Part shown: positions 7,747 through 17,240 of the stretch, one piece after another
Layout of the letters: every line of letters begins with the position of its first letter
Numbering within the stretch: position 1 is the first letter of the stretch
Source of the DNA: an uncultured Mediterraneibacter sp.
Lineage (GTDB): Bacteria; Bacillota; Clostridia; Lachnospirales; Lachnospiraceae
NCBI GenBank assembly: GCA_934309345.1
Contig: CAKRDD010000012.1
Location: 28,549 to 92,548 of the forward strand
Direction: 5' to 3'
DNA: 64,000 nucleotides
Program-made: the position numbers and the translations under genes
The notes under the pieces: model-generated
Database searches by the model: none
Seen by the model: the letters and a program-made list of their open reading frames with translations, nothing else
What the model was told of the DNA's origin: nothing

Positions 7747-7842
7747 TTATCTTTTCCTAATATTGCGTTCTTCAGGTAATAATGGATGCATCAGAGTTGC
7801 CAATGTAACATTTGGACCAATCATCACATTATATATTTCCAT
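7747..7842 (-). pseudogene. Fragment of a sugar O-acetyltransferase
   Basis: A 31-codon minus-strand frame reads MEIYNVMIGPNVTLATLMHP then LLPEERN. It resembles the hexapeptide-repeat core of maltose/galactoside O-acetyltransferases (GDNVMFGPNVTIAT..HP..PE.R). Both ends of the enzyme are missing, so it is a remnant. Confidence 0.55.
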
Positions 7843-7890
7843 TTTATCCTTTTGAGATAATAATTATTTTTATATGTGCTATGTTTTATG

Positions 7891-7919
7891 TTGCTTTTCT
7901 TTAACATATTTGTTATCAT
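7891..7919 (+). promoter_or_regulatory. Putative promoter of toxin-like gene, copy 1
   Basis: TTGCTT and TATCAT are 17 bp apart, about 130 bp before the small open frame. The long leader is usual for type I toxin mRNAs. Copy 2 lacks a comparable -35. Confidence 0.4.
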
Positions 7920-8051
7920 ATGTTCAGGCTTTATGCCTGGGTGCTACTTCACACTGACGTGAATGGCGGTTCGCTTTGCGCGGAGAGTAAAACTTAGCTC
8001 CGATTACATAGATCATCTCTTTTGAGAAATCTTGGAAAGGAGAATTAGCCT

Positions 8052-8153
8052 ATGCTGACCATTACTGACCTGATCGCAGTGATCTCACTGTGTGCGACTT
8101 TTTATAGTCTTGGTTACGTGCGTGGAAAGCATGATTCCAAGACGCAAAAATAA
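8052..8153 (+). CDS. Small hydrophobic peptide, putative type I (holin-like) toxin, copy 1
   Basis: Encodes a 33-residue peptide: one membrane segment (about residues 5-23, LIAVISLCATFYSLGYV) and a charged tail ending GKHDSKTQK. It has a strong site GGAAAGGAG 8-9 nt upstream of the ATG and a structured leader with CGGAG/CTCCG hairpin arms. The pattern fits short holin-like toxins of type I toxin-antitoxin modules in Firmicutes, which depolarise the membrane. A convergent promoter on the opposite strand (8264-8269 and 8241-8246) would make an antisense RNA ending at the shared hairpin. An identical coding sequence lies at 27086-27187. The toxin role is inferred from size and arrangement only. 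Confidence 0.65.
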   Translation: MLTITDLIAVISLCATFYSLGYVRGKHDSKTQK

Positions 8154-8187
8154 CCGCCCAGCCTGACACAACTTCGCGGTTATTTTT
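8147..8187. terminator. Bidirectional terminator between toxin mRNA and antisense RNA
   Basis: AAATAACCGC and GCGGTTATTT flank a 20-nt loop, with T runs on both strands. The hairpin overlaps the toxin stop codon, so both convergent RNAs would share this sequence. Confidence 0.75.
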
Positions 8188-8236
8188 TTACCAACAAATA
8201 TATCAGGTGAACCGTCATTGGTAGCACCTTCCTATT
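8150..8236 (-). ncRNA. Putative antisense antitoxin RNA, copy 1
   Basis: On the minus strand TTGACA (8269-8264), a 17-bp spacer and extended -10 TGCTAGTAT (to 8241) form a near-consensus promoter. It would start an RNA near 8235 that ends at the shared hairpin. The RNA would pair with the 3' end of the toxin mRNA. Its 5' part (GGTGCTACCAATGACGGTTC) resembles the 5' end of the toxin mRNA as an inverted repeat. The giant dockerin gene ends about 110 bp upstream on the same strand, so read-through could add to this RNA. Confidence 0.5.
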
Positions 8237-8240
8237 TATT

Positions 8241-8269
8241 ATACTAGCATTTCTTTTTTCTTATGTCAA
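8241..8269 (-). promoter_or_regulatory. Promoter of antisense RNA, copy 1
   Basis: Minus-strand TTGACA, 17 bp, TAGTAT with TG extension. All these elements are kept in the right copy at 27274-27302. Confidence 0.6.
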
Positions 8270-8381
8270 ATAAATCTTGTGAGTTTCCGCAGTTTAATAA
8301 AATCCATACAGTAATTATGTGACTTTCAGTCACTTCACACGGCATAGCCTTGAATAATCTAAGTTTATTTATATATTTTCG

Positions 8382-11300
8382 TTATAATACCGCTTCCTTT
8401 CCACATACAAATCTAAGCATTTTTCTCAGATCCTGGACGTCTACACTCTGATCCTCATTCACATCTGCAATTATGATTTGTTTTGCCAAAAACTCCTGTT
8501 TTCCACATACATAACGAAGAATTAACCTAAGATCCTGAATATCCACGTTCTCATCCTCATTTACATCTCCTTTGATATATTCCGCTTCCGAAGCAAACTG
8601 CTGGATATTTATTTCGATCTCTTTCTGAACGGACTGTCCCTTTATTCCAAGCGTCAGGGTTGCTGTTCCAGGAAGTTTGGTTTTTACATGAACGATTGCA
8701 TTTCCTTCTTTATCCGGATTTTCAATTCTGGTAATTTCCATAAAATCTTCAACTGATGAAGTACCTGTTATTTCATAATTTTCCGCAGTTCCTGCTGTAA
8801 TAATCTTTACAGGAATTTTTATATCATCCTGGTTCATTACAATATTCTTTGGAACATCTGCTGTAATATCCTCTACTTCCTGCTGTATTGTCATCTTATT
8901 ACTGTAATTTTCTGCAAGATTTATATCCGCATAACTCTTCACATTTTTATTGATTTCAATCTCATAATTTCCACCCCGCAGTTTTTCGTCAAATGTAATT
9001 CTGACTTCTTTTGCAAGAGCAGCCCCTGTTGTGTTATCCTCATCAACTGCTTCGACTTTCCCTTTCACAACTGTTCCATCTGTCTTCTTTACTGTAAATG
9101 TGTCTGCCGACACTGTATCAACTTTCATATATTTATCAAAGGATACTTTTGCATAATCTTCATACAGTTCACATTCTGTAACTTTCGGATTGGCAGTAGA
9201 AATCATAGCAATGTTAATGCCTGTCTGGATTGGCGGCACCGGCATCCAGTCACTATATACCATCTGGTATCCGTCTTTTTCAAATTTCACACGCCACATA
9301 CCTTCCGGTACATCCCATGCGTACTCTCCGTCTGAATTCGTGATCAGCGGATTATTCTGTTCATATTCTTCTGCATCCCATTCTACTTCCTGTCCATCTT
9401 CTCCCTGATAGTATATTGTTGCTTTCACTCCCTGTAGTCTGTTGCTCTCTACTGCTTCGTATACATAACCGGATGGATCTACTGCCCATCTCAAGTCGCA
9501 GTCTAAGATCATTCTAAGCTGTTCATCATACCAGTCATCCAGATATGAATAGAAATATGACGTTGCAAATCCAAGAGCAAAATTAACAATCGGGCCAACC
9601 AGCGGGAACTGAATTGATGTATAAATCTGTGCACCTTTTATAATGGATCTTCCAACCATATACATCCAGTATGAACTTTCCAATGCCATTAATGCATTAT
9701 ATCTTTTATCAAATTCATCCGCCGGTAATTTCATCTTTAACAGCCTGTTCTTCGCATCATCAAGATTATATAAACGTCCTCCTATGGCAATTACATTCTT
9801 AGATGTATTCCATATTTTTGATGCAAGTCCAATTCCCGGTAATGCACCTTCTGATTCTTTTATCAGAGAACTTTTAACATGAGACACCAGCTTTGATTTT
9901 GCAACTTCCCCAAATGTCTTTCCAAGTTTCGGATCATCATAATATTTCTTCTCAAACTGAATGGTCTCAGTAACATATTCCCCATCTTTGTTGCAATAAG
10001 ATTTTGTGTAATATGTTGACGAATCATCGTCTGTTTCAACTTGCAGGTATCCATTCTTTTTTAATGTGTCAACTTTATAATCATTCGGGTTTATCTGTTC
10101 TTTTGATACGTTAAATTCTATTTTGGTTTTATCTTCATCTGCAAGAGTAACCTCTCCGCCATAGGATCCCGTATCCGTCTGTTTATCATAGGTATTTTCC
10201 GTAATGTTATACGAACCATTCTTGATTTTGTCCGGAAGTTCTTCTGGTGTTTCTTCACTTTCTTGATTAAACTGAACTACATAATTGTTTTTCTTTCCTT
10301 TAAATTCAACAGACAGCACTCCCGGCACATATGAATGATTATCGTCAAAATATCCTGTTGCGATCCAGTTCCCGGAATTTGTATCATAAGACGCTTTCAT
10401 CGACTTCTGTGTACCATTCTTGGTACTTACAATATATACATAATCCACATCTTCATTGTTCGATAATCTGACTGAAAATGTAAATGGATATGCCGGATTG
10501 AATGATATGACTGGTTTTGCCTTATATGCAATATCCGTCAGATCCACTTTACTCGAATTGTTATAATACATAATAAATTGTTCAATTGATATTGCTTTTG
10601 GCGAATATGCTACGGATACTACCTCAGATTTCTGTTCCTTTGCTGTGCCAATATATATCTTTGCCTGTATATTATGCACAGAGTCCTCTGAAGTTCCGTA
10701 TAATGTTACATTCTTGTTCCACTTTCCGGATTTACTGCTTACTGCCGTTCCTATTCTGTGGTCTCCGTCATATATTCCAACCGTTGTATTTGGAACTGTC
10801 AATCCACTTACCGTGATTTTCTTCTCAGATGTTGCCGATGGTGCACTTAATGTTACATAAGGGACTTCCACATCTGCCGCACCGATCTGCTCTTTTCTGT
10901 ATTCTCCCGAAGCTGTAAAATTAATTTTGGCACTGGTACTGATTGTTCCATATTCGATCGGCTTGATATTATAAGTAAATACGCCATTTTTCTTATCAAT
11001 CGATACCCGGACTATTCTATCCCCTTCACTCACATTGGCAACACTTTTTCCATCGATCCGTAAACTCTCTGAAATATATTTACATCCCTCCGGGATCTCT
11101 ATCTCAAGATTGTCTACATTAACTTCATTCTTCCTGTAGTCTTTAAATTCATACGATCCTCTTACCGTAATCAGACCGCCGGAACTGATTGCGTTTACAT
11201 TCGTGTCAAACGAGCATTTCGAAGAATCCAGATATCGCAACTGTTCAATATCTATATCCGGAACAGATACCGTTCCTGTATCCGTAATCTGTCCATCCGT

Positions 11301-14300
11301 AACAGTAACTGTCTTCAACAGATAATCTCTGCCTTCTTTCAACATACTGTTCTCTTTGAATTCTTTAATATCCTGGAACTTCCACATGGAACGCTTTCCC
11401 TGGATATATATAATGTTATAGGTTCCTTTCTCAAGATATTTACTTGTGCATTCTTTCCCTGATGATTCCATTGTATCGCATAACTGTCCCTGTGAATCAT
11501 ATACGAGAACCGTCGTGTCTGTTGATGTCTGCGGTGTTGTAAGCACACAGCCTTTTTGTTGTACTAGAATACTAATCTTTGCACTACATTTATCATCAAG
11601 AACGATATCTAACTTGTATTCGATCGTTTCATCCTTTTTAGAGGTCAGTGTCAGAGTAAGCGTATCATTCTCATTCACTGTTCCTGTATTTAAGACGATG
11701 TTACCACCATTGATATGATAGTTTTCCAGTTCTTTCTTCGTTGTTTTGTTATAAAGTCTTACCTGATAATTTTGTATGACATCTTGTTCGATTACTTTTT
11801 CATAGCCGTTTAATACTGAACAGCTTTTTTGGAGGTCGTAGGTGATGCAATGTGTTGATGTTATGTAAGGGATATAGTGACTCTCTGCATATATAGCAGC
11901 CTTCGAATTTGCACTGCAATATATTGTGAGATTACTGCACCCTTCAAATGCATAATCCATAATCTTTTCCAATGAATCCGGAAGTTGTATTTTTTTCATT
12001 TTTTCACAATATCCAAATGCTCTCCGTCCTATGCTGTTCAATCCGTCTGCAATTCTTATGTCCTGTAAATTTCTGCACCTGCCAAATGCATATTCTCCTA
12101 TACTCTGTACACTATCTGGCAATGTTACTTTCTCTATACTTTCATTGTAACAAAATGCATTTTCTCTGAGTTTCTCTACTCCGTCCGGCACTTCGTATTC
12201 CGTTACATCCGCCTTACTCTGCGGATACCGGATTAGTTCAGTCTTTTCTTTATTGTACAATACTCCATCTTGGCTTGCATAACTCTTGCTTCCGTCTTCT
12301 ACTTCAATCTTTTCCAATGTGTTTCGACTGTAGAATTCCTCTTTCACATTTGTTACATCTTTCCCGATCTGCAGTTCCTTGATTGTTGTGTAGTCAAATA
12401 CATAATCTCCAAGTTCTTTCACCGTTCCGTTTACTGTCAGTTTCTCCAATTTTCTGCAATTATAGAATACACATCTTTCTATGCTTTCCAGTCCCTTTCC
12501 AAGTATTACTTCTTTTAAATTATCACATGCATAAAATGCGTATTCTCCTATGCTCTGCATACTGTCCGGCAATGTCACTTTTCCTATTTTTCCGTTAAAG
12601 TAAAACGCTTCTTTTCTTATCTGCTTTACTCCATCTAGTATTTTGTATTCTGTTATATCTGCTTTGCTCTGCGGATATCGAATCAGTTTCGTCTTTTCTT
12701 TGTTGTATAGTACTCCATCCTGGCTTGCATAACTCTTGCTTCCAGCTTCTACTTCAATCTTTTCCAATGTGTTTCGACTGTAGAATTCCTCTTTCACATT
12801 TGTTACATCTTTCCCGATCTGCAGTTCCTTGATTGTTGTGTAGTCAAATACATAATCTCCAAGTTCTTTCACCGTTCCGTTTACTGTCAGTTTCTCCAAT
12901 TTTCTGCAATTATAGAATACACATCTTTCTATGCTTTCCAGTCCCTTTCCAAGTATTACTTCTTTTAAATTATCACATGCATAAAATGCGTATTCTCCTA
13001 TGCTCTGCATACTGTCCGGCACTATCACTTTTTCTATTTTTCCATTAAAATAAAATGCATTTTTTCTTATCTGCTTTACTCCGGTCGGTATTTCGTATTC
13101 CGTTACATCCGCCTTACTCTGCGGATACCGGATCACGGTTGTCTTTTCTTTGTTATATAATACTCCATCTTCACTTATATAACTTTCATTTCCTTCCTCT
13201 ACTTCTATCTTTTCCAGTGCTCCCTGTCCATACAGCGTTTCTTTCAGACTGCTTACTCCTTTTCCTACCTGCAGTTCTTTGATTGCTGTATCATAAAACA
13301 CAGAACTGTCTATACTTTCTATGTTTCCTTCTATTGTTAACTTTGTCAGTTTTTCACAGTATCGGAAGGTGTATCCTCCTACCTTTTCCAGACCTTTCCC
13401 AAGTACTACTTCTTCCAGGCTTCCACAGGAACGAAATGCCTCTGTTCCTATCTCTTTTACACTGTCCGGAATCTCTGCTTTTTTTATTTCACTGCAGTAT
13501 TCAAATGCTTCTCTTCCTATCTCTTCCAATCCTTCTGACAGTTTGATTTCTTCCATGCTACCACAATAGATGAATGCATAATCTCCTATGCTCTGTACGC
13601 TTTTCGGTAATTCTATTTTCGTTATCGTTTTATTTCCGTTAAACGCATTCTTCCCTATTGTTTTTATACCTTCTGGCACTTTATATTCCGTCTGATCTGA
13701 CTTACTCTGGGGATACCGGATCAGGGTTGTCTTTTCTTTGTTATATAATACTCCATCTTCGCTTATATAACTTTCATTTCCTTCCTCTACTTCTATCTTT
13801 TCCAGTGCTCCCTGTCCATACAGCGTTTCTTTCAGACTGCTTACTCCTTTTCCTACCTGCAGTTCTTTGATTGCTGTATCATAAAACACAGAACTGTCTA
13901 TACTTTCTATGTTTCCTTTTACTGTTAACTTCGTCAGTTTTTCACAGTATCGGAATGCATAATCTCCCAGACTTTTCACTCCTTTTCCAAGTACTACTTC
14001 TTCCAGGCTTCCGCAGGAATAAAATGCCTCTGTTCCTATCTCTTTTACGCTGTCTGGAATCTCTGCTTTTTTTATTCCACTGCAGTATTCAAACGCTTCT
14101 CTTCCTATCTCTTCCAAGCCTTCCGGCAGTTCGATTTCTTCCAGTCCTTCACAATAGATGAATGCATAACCTCTTATGCTCTGTACGCTTTTCGGTAATT
14201 CTACTTTTGTTATCGTTTTATTTCCGTTAAACGCATACTCCCCTATTATTTTTACTCCATCTGGTACTTTATATTCTGTCTGGTCTGACTTGCTCTGTGG

Positions 14301-15806
14301 ATACCGAATCAACGTTGTCTTTTCCTTGTTATATAATACTCCTTCTTCGCTTATATAACTTTCATTTCCTTCCTCTACTTCTATCTTTTCCAGTGCTCCC
14401 AGTCCATACAGCGTTCCTTTCAGACTACTTACTCCTTTTCCTACCTGCAGTTCTTTGATTGCTGTATTATAAAACACAGAACTGTCTATACTTTCTATAT
14501 TTCCTTTTACTGTTAACTTCATCAGTTTTTCACAGTATCGGAAGGTGTATTCTCCTACCTTTTCCAGACCTTTCCCAAGTACTACTTCTTCCAGGCTTCC
14601 GCAGGAATAAAATGCCTCTGTTCCTATCTCTTTTACGCTGTCTGGAATCTCTGCTTTTTTTATTCCACTGCAGTATTCAAACGCTTCTCTTCCTATCTCT
14701 TCCAAGCCTTCCGGCAGTTCGATTTCTTCCAGTCCTTCACAATAGATGAATGCATAACCTCTTATGCTCTGTACGCTTTTCGGTAATTCTACTTTTGTTA
14801 TCGTTTTATTTCCGTTAAACGCATACTCCCCTATTATTTTTACTCCATCTGGTACTTTATATTCCGTCTGATCTGACTTACTCTGGGGATACCGGATCAG
14901 GGTTGTCTTTTCTTTGTTATATAATACTCCATCTTCGCTTATATAACTTTCATTTCCTTCCTCTACTTCTATCTTTTCCAGTGCTCCCTGTCCATACAGC
15001 GTTTCTTTCAGACTGCTTACTCCTTTTCCTACCTGCAGTTCTTTGATTGCTGTATCATAAAACACAGAACTGTCTATACTTTCTATGTTTCCTTCTATTG
15101 TTAACTTTGTCAGTTTTTCACAGTATCGGAATGCAGAACCTCCCAGACTTTTCAGTCCTTTTCCAACCACTACTTCTTCCAGGCTTCTGCAGGAATAAAA
15201 GGCCTCTGTTCCTATCTCTTTTACACTGTCTGGAATCTCTGCTTTTTTTATTCCACTGCAGTATTCAAATGCTTCTCTTCCTATCTCTTCCAAGCCTTCT
15301 GACAGTTTGATTTCTTCCAGTCCACCACAATAAATAAAAGCATAATTTCCTATCCTTGTAATCCCACTCTCTATAACCACACTATGTATCTCTTCTCTCC
15401 ATCCATACCATGGCACTTCTGAACTGTTGTTATAATCACTCAGCGCACCACTTCCACTTATTCTCAGCTCTTTTGTCTCCTGATCATATGTCCACTGTGC
15501 ATTTTCTCCACATTTCCCGGAAAATTCATTGCTTTTATCCACATTTTCATCTGCTGATTGTGGATTTTCTGTTGATTGTTCTTCTACAGGCTCACTTTCT
15601 TCTGGTTCTGTTTCTTTCTCTTCGTTTTCGGTATCGTTTGTAATTTCTGCTGAAATATCTTCCGATATATCTTCAGCTTTGGATTCCACAGTGCTTTCTT
15701 GTTTCATTCCTGCATTCTCGTTACCGCTCTCTACTGCATACACGAATTCTCCGTTTCCAACTACAATACTGACGGTTAGCAATAATGCCAATATTCTCTT
15801 TTTCAT
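8382..15806 (-). CDS. Giant BspA-type leucine-rich-repeat surface protein with C-terminal dockerin
   Basis: A 2474-residue exported protein. It has a signal peptide (residues 1-25), an acidic Glu/Ser-rich spacer to about 95, then LRR_5/BspA-type repeats to about 1290 (units such as GLEEIGREAFEYCSGIKKAE). Several Ig-like or fibronectin-like beta domains follow, then a hydrophobic helical stretch near 1970-2110, a carboxypeptidase-regulatory-like segment, a Big_5-like domain, and a final type I dockerin (about 2410-2474). The dockerin has two calcium loops, GDVNEDENVDIQDLR and ADVNEDQSVDVQDLR. BspA LRR proteins bind host matrix and other bacteria; here a cohesin would display it. The LRR region contains near-identical 588-bp and 450-bp repeats. 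The start follows GGAAAGGAG. It is last of the seven island genes. Confidence 0.88.
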   Translation of the reverse strand: MKKRILALLLTVSIVVGNGEFVYAVESGNENAGMKQESTVESKAEDISEDISAEITNDTENEEKETEPEESEPVEEQSTENPQSADENVDKSNEFSGKCGENAQWTYDQETKELRISGSGALSDYNNSSEVPWYGWREEIHSVVIESGITRIGNYAFIYCGGLEEIKLSEGLEEIGREAFEYCSGIKKAEIPDSVKEIGTEAFYSCRSLEEVVVGKGLKSLGGSAFRYCEKLTKLTIEGNIESIDSSVFYDTAIKELQVGKGVSSLKETLYGQGALEKIEVEEGNESYISEDGVLYNKEKTTLIRYPQSKSDQTEYKVPDGVKIIGEYAFNGNKTITKVELPKSVQSIRGYAFIYCEGLEEIELPEGLEEIGREAFEYCSGIKKAEIPDSVKEIGTEAFYSCGSLEEVVLGKGLEKVGEYTFRYCEKLMKLTVKGNIESIDSSVFYNTAIKELQVGKGVSSLKGTLYGLGALEKIEVEEGNESYISEEGVLYNKEKTTLIRYPQSKSDQTEYKVPDGVKIIGEYAFNGNKTITKVELPKSVQSIRGYAFIYCEGLEEIELPEGLEEIGREAFEYCSGIKKAEIPDSVKEIGTEAFYSCGSLEEVVLGKGVKSLGDYAFRYCEKLTKLTVKGNIESIDSSVFYDTAIKELQVGKGVSSLKETLYGQGALEKIEVEEGNESYISEDGVLYNKEKTTLIRYPQSKSDQTEYKVPEGIKTIGKNAFNGNKTITKIELPKSVQSIGDYAFIYCGSMEEIKLSEGLEEIGREAFEYCSEIKKAEIPDSVKEIGTEAFRSCGSLEEVVLGKGLEKVGGYTFRYCEKLTKLTIEGNIESIDSSVFYDTAIKELQVGKGVSSLKETLYGQGALEKIEVEEGNESYISEDGVLYNKEKTTVIRYPQSKADVTEYEIPTGVKQIRKNAFYFNGKIEKVIVPDSMQSIGEYAFYACDNLKEVILGKGLESIERCVFYNCRKLEKLTVNGTVKELGDYVFDYTTIKELQIGKDVTNVKEEFYSRNTLEKIEVEAGSKSYASQDGVLYNKEKTKLIRYPQSKADITEYKILDGVKQIRKEAFYFNGKIGKVTLPDSMQSIGEYAFYACDNLKEVILGKGLESIERCVFYNCRKLEKLTVNGTVKELGDYVFDYTTIKELQIGKDVTNVKEEFYSRNTLEKIEVEDGSKSYASQDGVLYNKEKTELIRYPQSKADVTEYEVPDGVEKLRENAFCYNESIEKVTLPDSVQSIGEYAFGRCRNLQDIRIADGLNSIGRRAFGYCEKMKKIQLPDSLEKIMDYAFEGCSNLTIYCSANSKAAIYAESHYIPYITSTHCITYDLQKSCSVLNGYEKVIEQDVIQNYQVRLYNKTTKKELENYHINGGNIVLNTGTVNENDTLTLTLTSKKDETIEYKLDIVLDDKCSAKISILVQQKGCVLTTPQTSTDTTVLVYDSQGQLCDTMESSGKECTSKYLEKGTYNIIYIQGKRSMWKFQDIKEFKENSMLKEGRDYLLKTVTVTDGQITDTGTVSVPDIDIEQLRYLDSSKCSFDTNVNAISSGGLITVRGSYEFKDYRKNEVNVDNLEIEIPEGCKYISESLRIDGKSVANVSEGDRIVRVSIDKKNGVFTYNIKPIEYGTISTSAKINFTASGEYRKEQIGAADVEVPYVTLSAPSATSEKKITVSGLTVPNTTVGIYDGDHRIGTAVSSKSGKWNKNVTLYGTSEDSVHNIQAKIYIGTAKEQKSEVVSVAYSPKAISIEQFIMYYNNSSKVDLTDIAYKAKPVISFNPAYPFTFSVRLSNNEDVDYVYIVSTKNGTQKSMKASYDTNSGNWIATGYFDDNHSYVPGVLSVEFKGKKNNYVVQFNQESEETPEELPDKIKNGSYNITENTYDKQTDTGSYGGEVTLADEDKTKIEFNVSKEQINPNDYKVDTLKKNGYLQVETDDDSSTYYTKSYCNKDGEYVTETIQFEKKYYDDPKLGKTFGEVAKSKLVSHVKSSLIKESEGALPGIGLASKIWNTSKNVIAIGGRLYNLDDAKNRLLKMKLPADEFDKRYNALMALESSYWMYMVGRSIIKGAQIYTSIQFPLVGPIVNFALGFATSYFYSYLDDWYDEQLRMILDCDLRWAVDPSGYVYEAVESNRLQGVKATIYYQGEDGQEVEWDAEEYEQNNPLITNSDGEYAWDVPEGMWRVKFEKDGYQMVYSDWMPVPPIQTGINIAMISTANPKVTECELYEDYAKVSFDKYMKVDTVSADTFTVKKTDGTVVKGKVEAVDEDNTTGAALAKEVRITFDEKLRGGNYEIEINKNVKSYADINLAENYSNKMTIQQEVEDITADVPKNIVMNQDDIKIPVKIITAGTAENYEITGTSSVEDFMEITRIENPDKEGNAIVHVKTKLPGTATLTLGIKGQSVQKEIEINIQQFASEAEYIKGDVNEDENVDIQDLRLILRYVCGKQEFLAKQIIIADVNEDQSVDVQDLRKMLRFVCGKEAVL
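12260..13160 (-). repeat. Two tandem 450-bp LRR coding repeats
   Basis: The segment around 12260-12710 recurs at 12710-13160 with very few changes; for example GCATAACTCTTGCTTCC appears at 450-bp spacing. Each unit encodes 150 residues of LRR. Confidence 0.8.
13120..15350 (-). repeat. Four tandem 588-bp LRR coding repeats
   Basis: The marker CAGAACTGTC occurs at 13301, 13889, 14477 and 15065, exactly 588 bp apart, inside long near-identical sequence. Each unit encodes 196 residues. The near identity at DNA level points to recent duplication or gene conversion, and to likely length variation between strains. Confidence 0.85.
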
Positions 15807-15833
15807 CCACTGTACTCCTTTCCCTCACAATCA

Positions 15834-17207
15834 TCAGTCCAGTGTTTCAATCTTCCCGCATACAAATCTAAGAAGCTTTCTTAAATCTTGTATGTCAACC
15901 TGATCATCTCCCGTCACATCTGCTATCAGTTTCTGATTTTCCGTTAATTCTTCTTTTCCACACACACTTCTTAGTACTATCCGGAGATCTTTAATATCTA
16001 CCTCATTGTCTCCTGTTACATCTCCCCGTACAAAACTTGGAGTGTTATCTTCAATCTTTCCAATTTCAACCGGATTTTTCGTCACATCCCATACACTTCC
16101 ATCTGTTTTCAAAACAAAAGCATGCTGTTTTTTATTTGGTTCATAGGATGTTGTCTCTATTACCAATATGTGATCCATTATAATCTCATTATCTTCTATC
16201 GCTGCATATCCTTCATTTTCTGCAATTACGGACAGTTCTGCCCAGGTACTTCCCGATGTATTAAAATAACTTCTTATCAATGGATTTTCCAAGGATGGAA
16301 CTAACTGTTTATCTTTTTTATATACATGTCCTTCTTTATCCACCCAGTCTATATCTGCCTCCGATACTTCTGCCGGCATAATGTATTCTGCATTTTCCCC
16401 ACAATATACAGCAGTATTATCTTCCGCCTCTACAGGAATTGCCCATACCGAGTCATCCTCTGCAATGCCTAATTTATAGTAATCATAATCATCCTTTACA
16501 TTGTATTTTATCGCTGATACTTCTTTCAGTTTACAGTCCCCGATATTGATGTTATTTTTTGAATTTATGCATGACATTGCTTCGTTCCATCCATGGATGT
16601 AAAATCCTTCTCCAGAAATTGAGTATCCGGCTTCACTTGCATAATCTACTTTACCTGCTTCTAATGTACAGCCGTGAAAATCCCATATACTTCCATCCGC
16701 TTTCTGGTATCCCCATACAAATGTGCGTGTTACATTGTCTGATATCAATGTCTGGTTTTCCTCATTTCCATTTACATCCATTTCACTGCTGTACAGTTTT
16801 CCGTCATTTTTCAAAACTGTTGTTGAAAAAGTCAATTCCTTTACATTTTCATCAACCTGTACTGCTTCCGATTCACCAATGTTCCATACCGTTCCATCAT
16901 TTTTCAGGAACCATACTTTTGCCTTATTAACCTTCGGCTCTTCTTCCCAGTTGCCATAAGAAGAATAAAGTGCCTTTTGAACCTGATCTGTTATCTTCTC
17001 TACTTCTGGAAATATCTGCCATAATTCTCCATTTTTTAACAGTATATAATCATGTTCTTCATTTCCTTCATAACTTCTTAATATATCTGGTTCCTTTGGC
17101 AGCTGTTTATTTATTTCTTCTGCCCTAACCTCTGTTCCATGTAATGCCAGGATTGCAAAACCGATTACAGAAATTGTTATCCATTGTTTTATTTTTCCTC
17201 TTCTCAT
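15834..17207 (-). CDS. Exported propeller-like protein with dockerin (457 residues)
   Basis: Signal peptide residues 1-29, then repeated strand motifs of the form L-K-N-D/G-G-x-L/V-W (LLKNGELWQI, FLKNDGTVWNIG, VLKNDGKLYSS, VLKTDGSVWDV). They suggest an RCC1-like or similar beta-propeller. From about residue 393 there is a type I dockerin: GDVTGDNEVDIKDLR and ADVTGDDQVDIQDLR. It is a paralogue of the next gene upstream (17241-18626), and related blocks occur in the 726-residue protein. No catalytic motif is visible; a binding role is more likely than an enzymatic one. The gap to its neighbour is 33 bp, consistent with one operon. Confidence 0.8.
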   Translation of the reverse strand: MRRGKIKQWITISVIGFAILALHGTEVRAEEINKQLPKEPDILRSYEGNEEHDYILLKNGELWQIFPEVEKITDQVQKALYSSYGNWEEEPKVNKAKVWFLKNDGTVWNIGESEAVQVDENVKELTFSTTVLKNDGKLYSSEMDVNGNEENQTLISDNVTRTFVWGYQKADGSIWDFHGCTLEAGKVDYASEAGYSISGEGFYIHGWNEAMSCINSKNNINIGDCKLKEVSAIKYNVKDDYDYYKLGIAEDDSVWAIPVEAEDNTAVYCGENAEYIMPAEVSEADIDWVDKEGHVYKKDKQLVPSLENPLIRSYFNTSGSTWAELSVIAENEGYAAIEDNEIIMDHILVIETTSYEPNKKQHAFVLKTDGSVWDVTKNPVEIGKIEDNTPSFVRGDVTGDNEVDIKDLRIVLRSVCGKEELTENQKLIADVTGDDQVDIQDLRKLLRFVCGKIETLD

Positions 17208-17240
17208 ATGTCTCTCCCTATCTTCTGTTATATATCCGGC

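Larger units (their letters stand above)
7947..8279 (+). repeat. Direct repeat with toxin/antisense module, left copy
   Basis: Near-identical to 26981-27312. The first about 215 bp, covering leader and peptide gene, look identical. The terminator loop and the following about 50 bp have several differences. The two copies bracket the cohesin-dockerin island in the same orientation, about 19 kb apart. Confidence 0.8.

Noticed and set aside
12270..15310. Many repeated plus-strand open frames opposite the LRR region
   Set aside because: They arise from the 588-bp and 450-bp repeats of the real minus-strand gene and have biased composition without start signals.
12260..15350. CRISPR-like or phage repeat array
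   Set aside because: The repeats are long, coding, in frame and without spacers; they are LRR modules.
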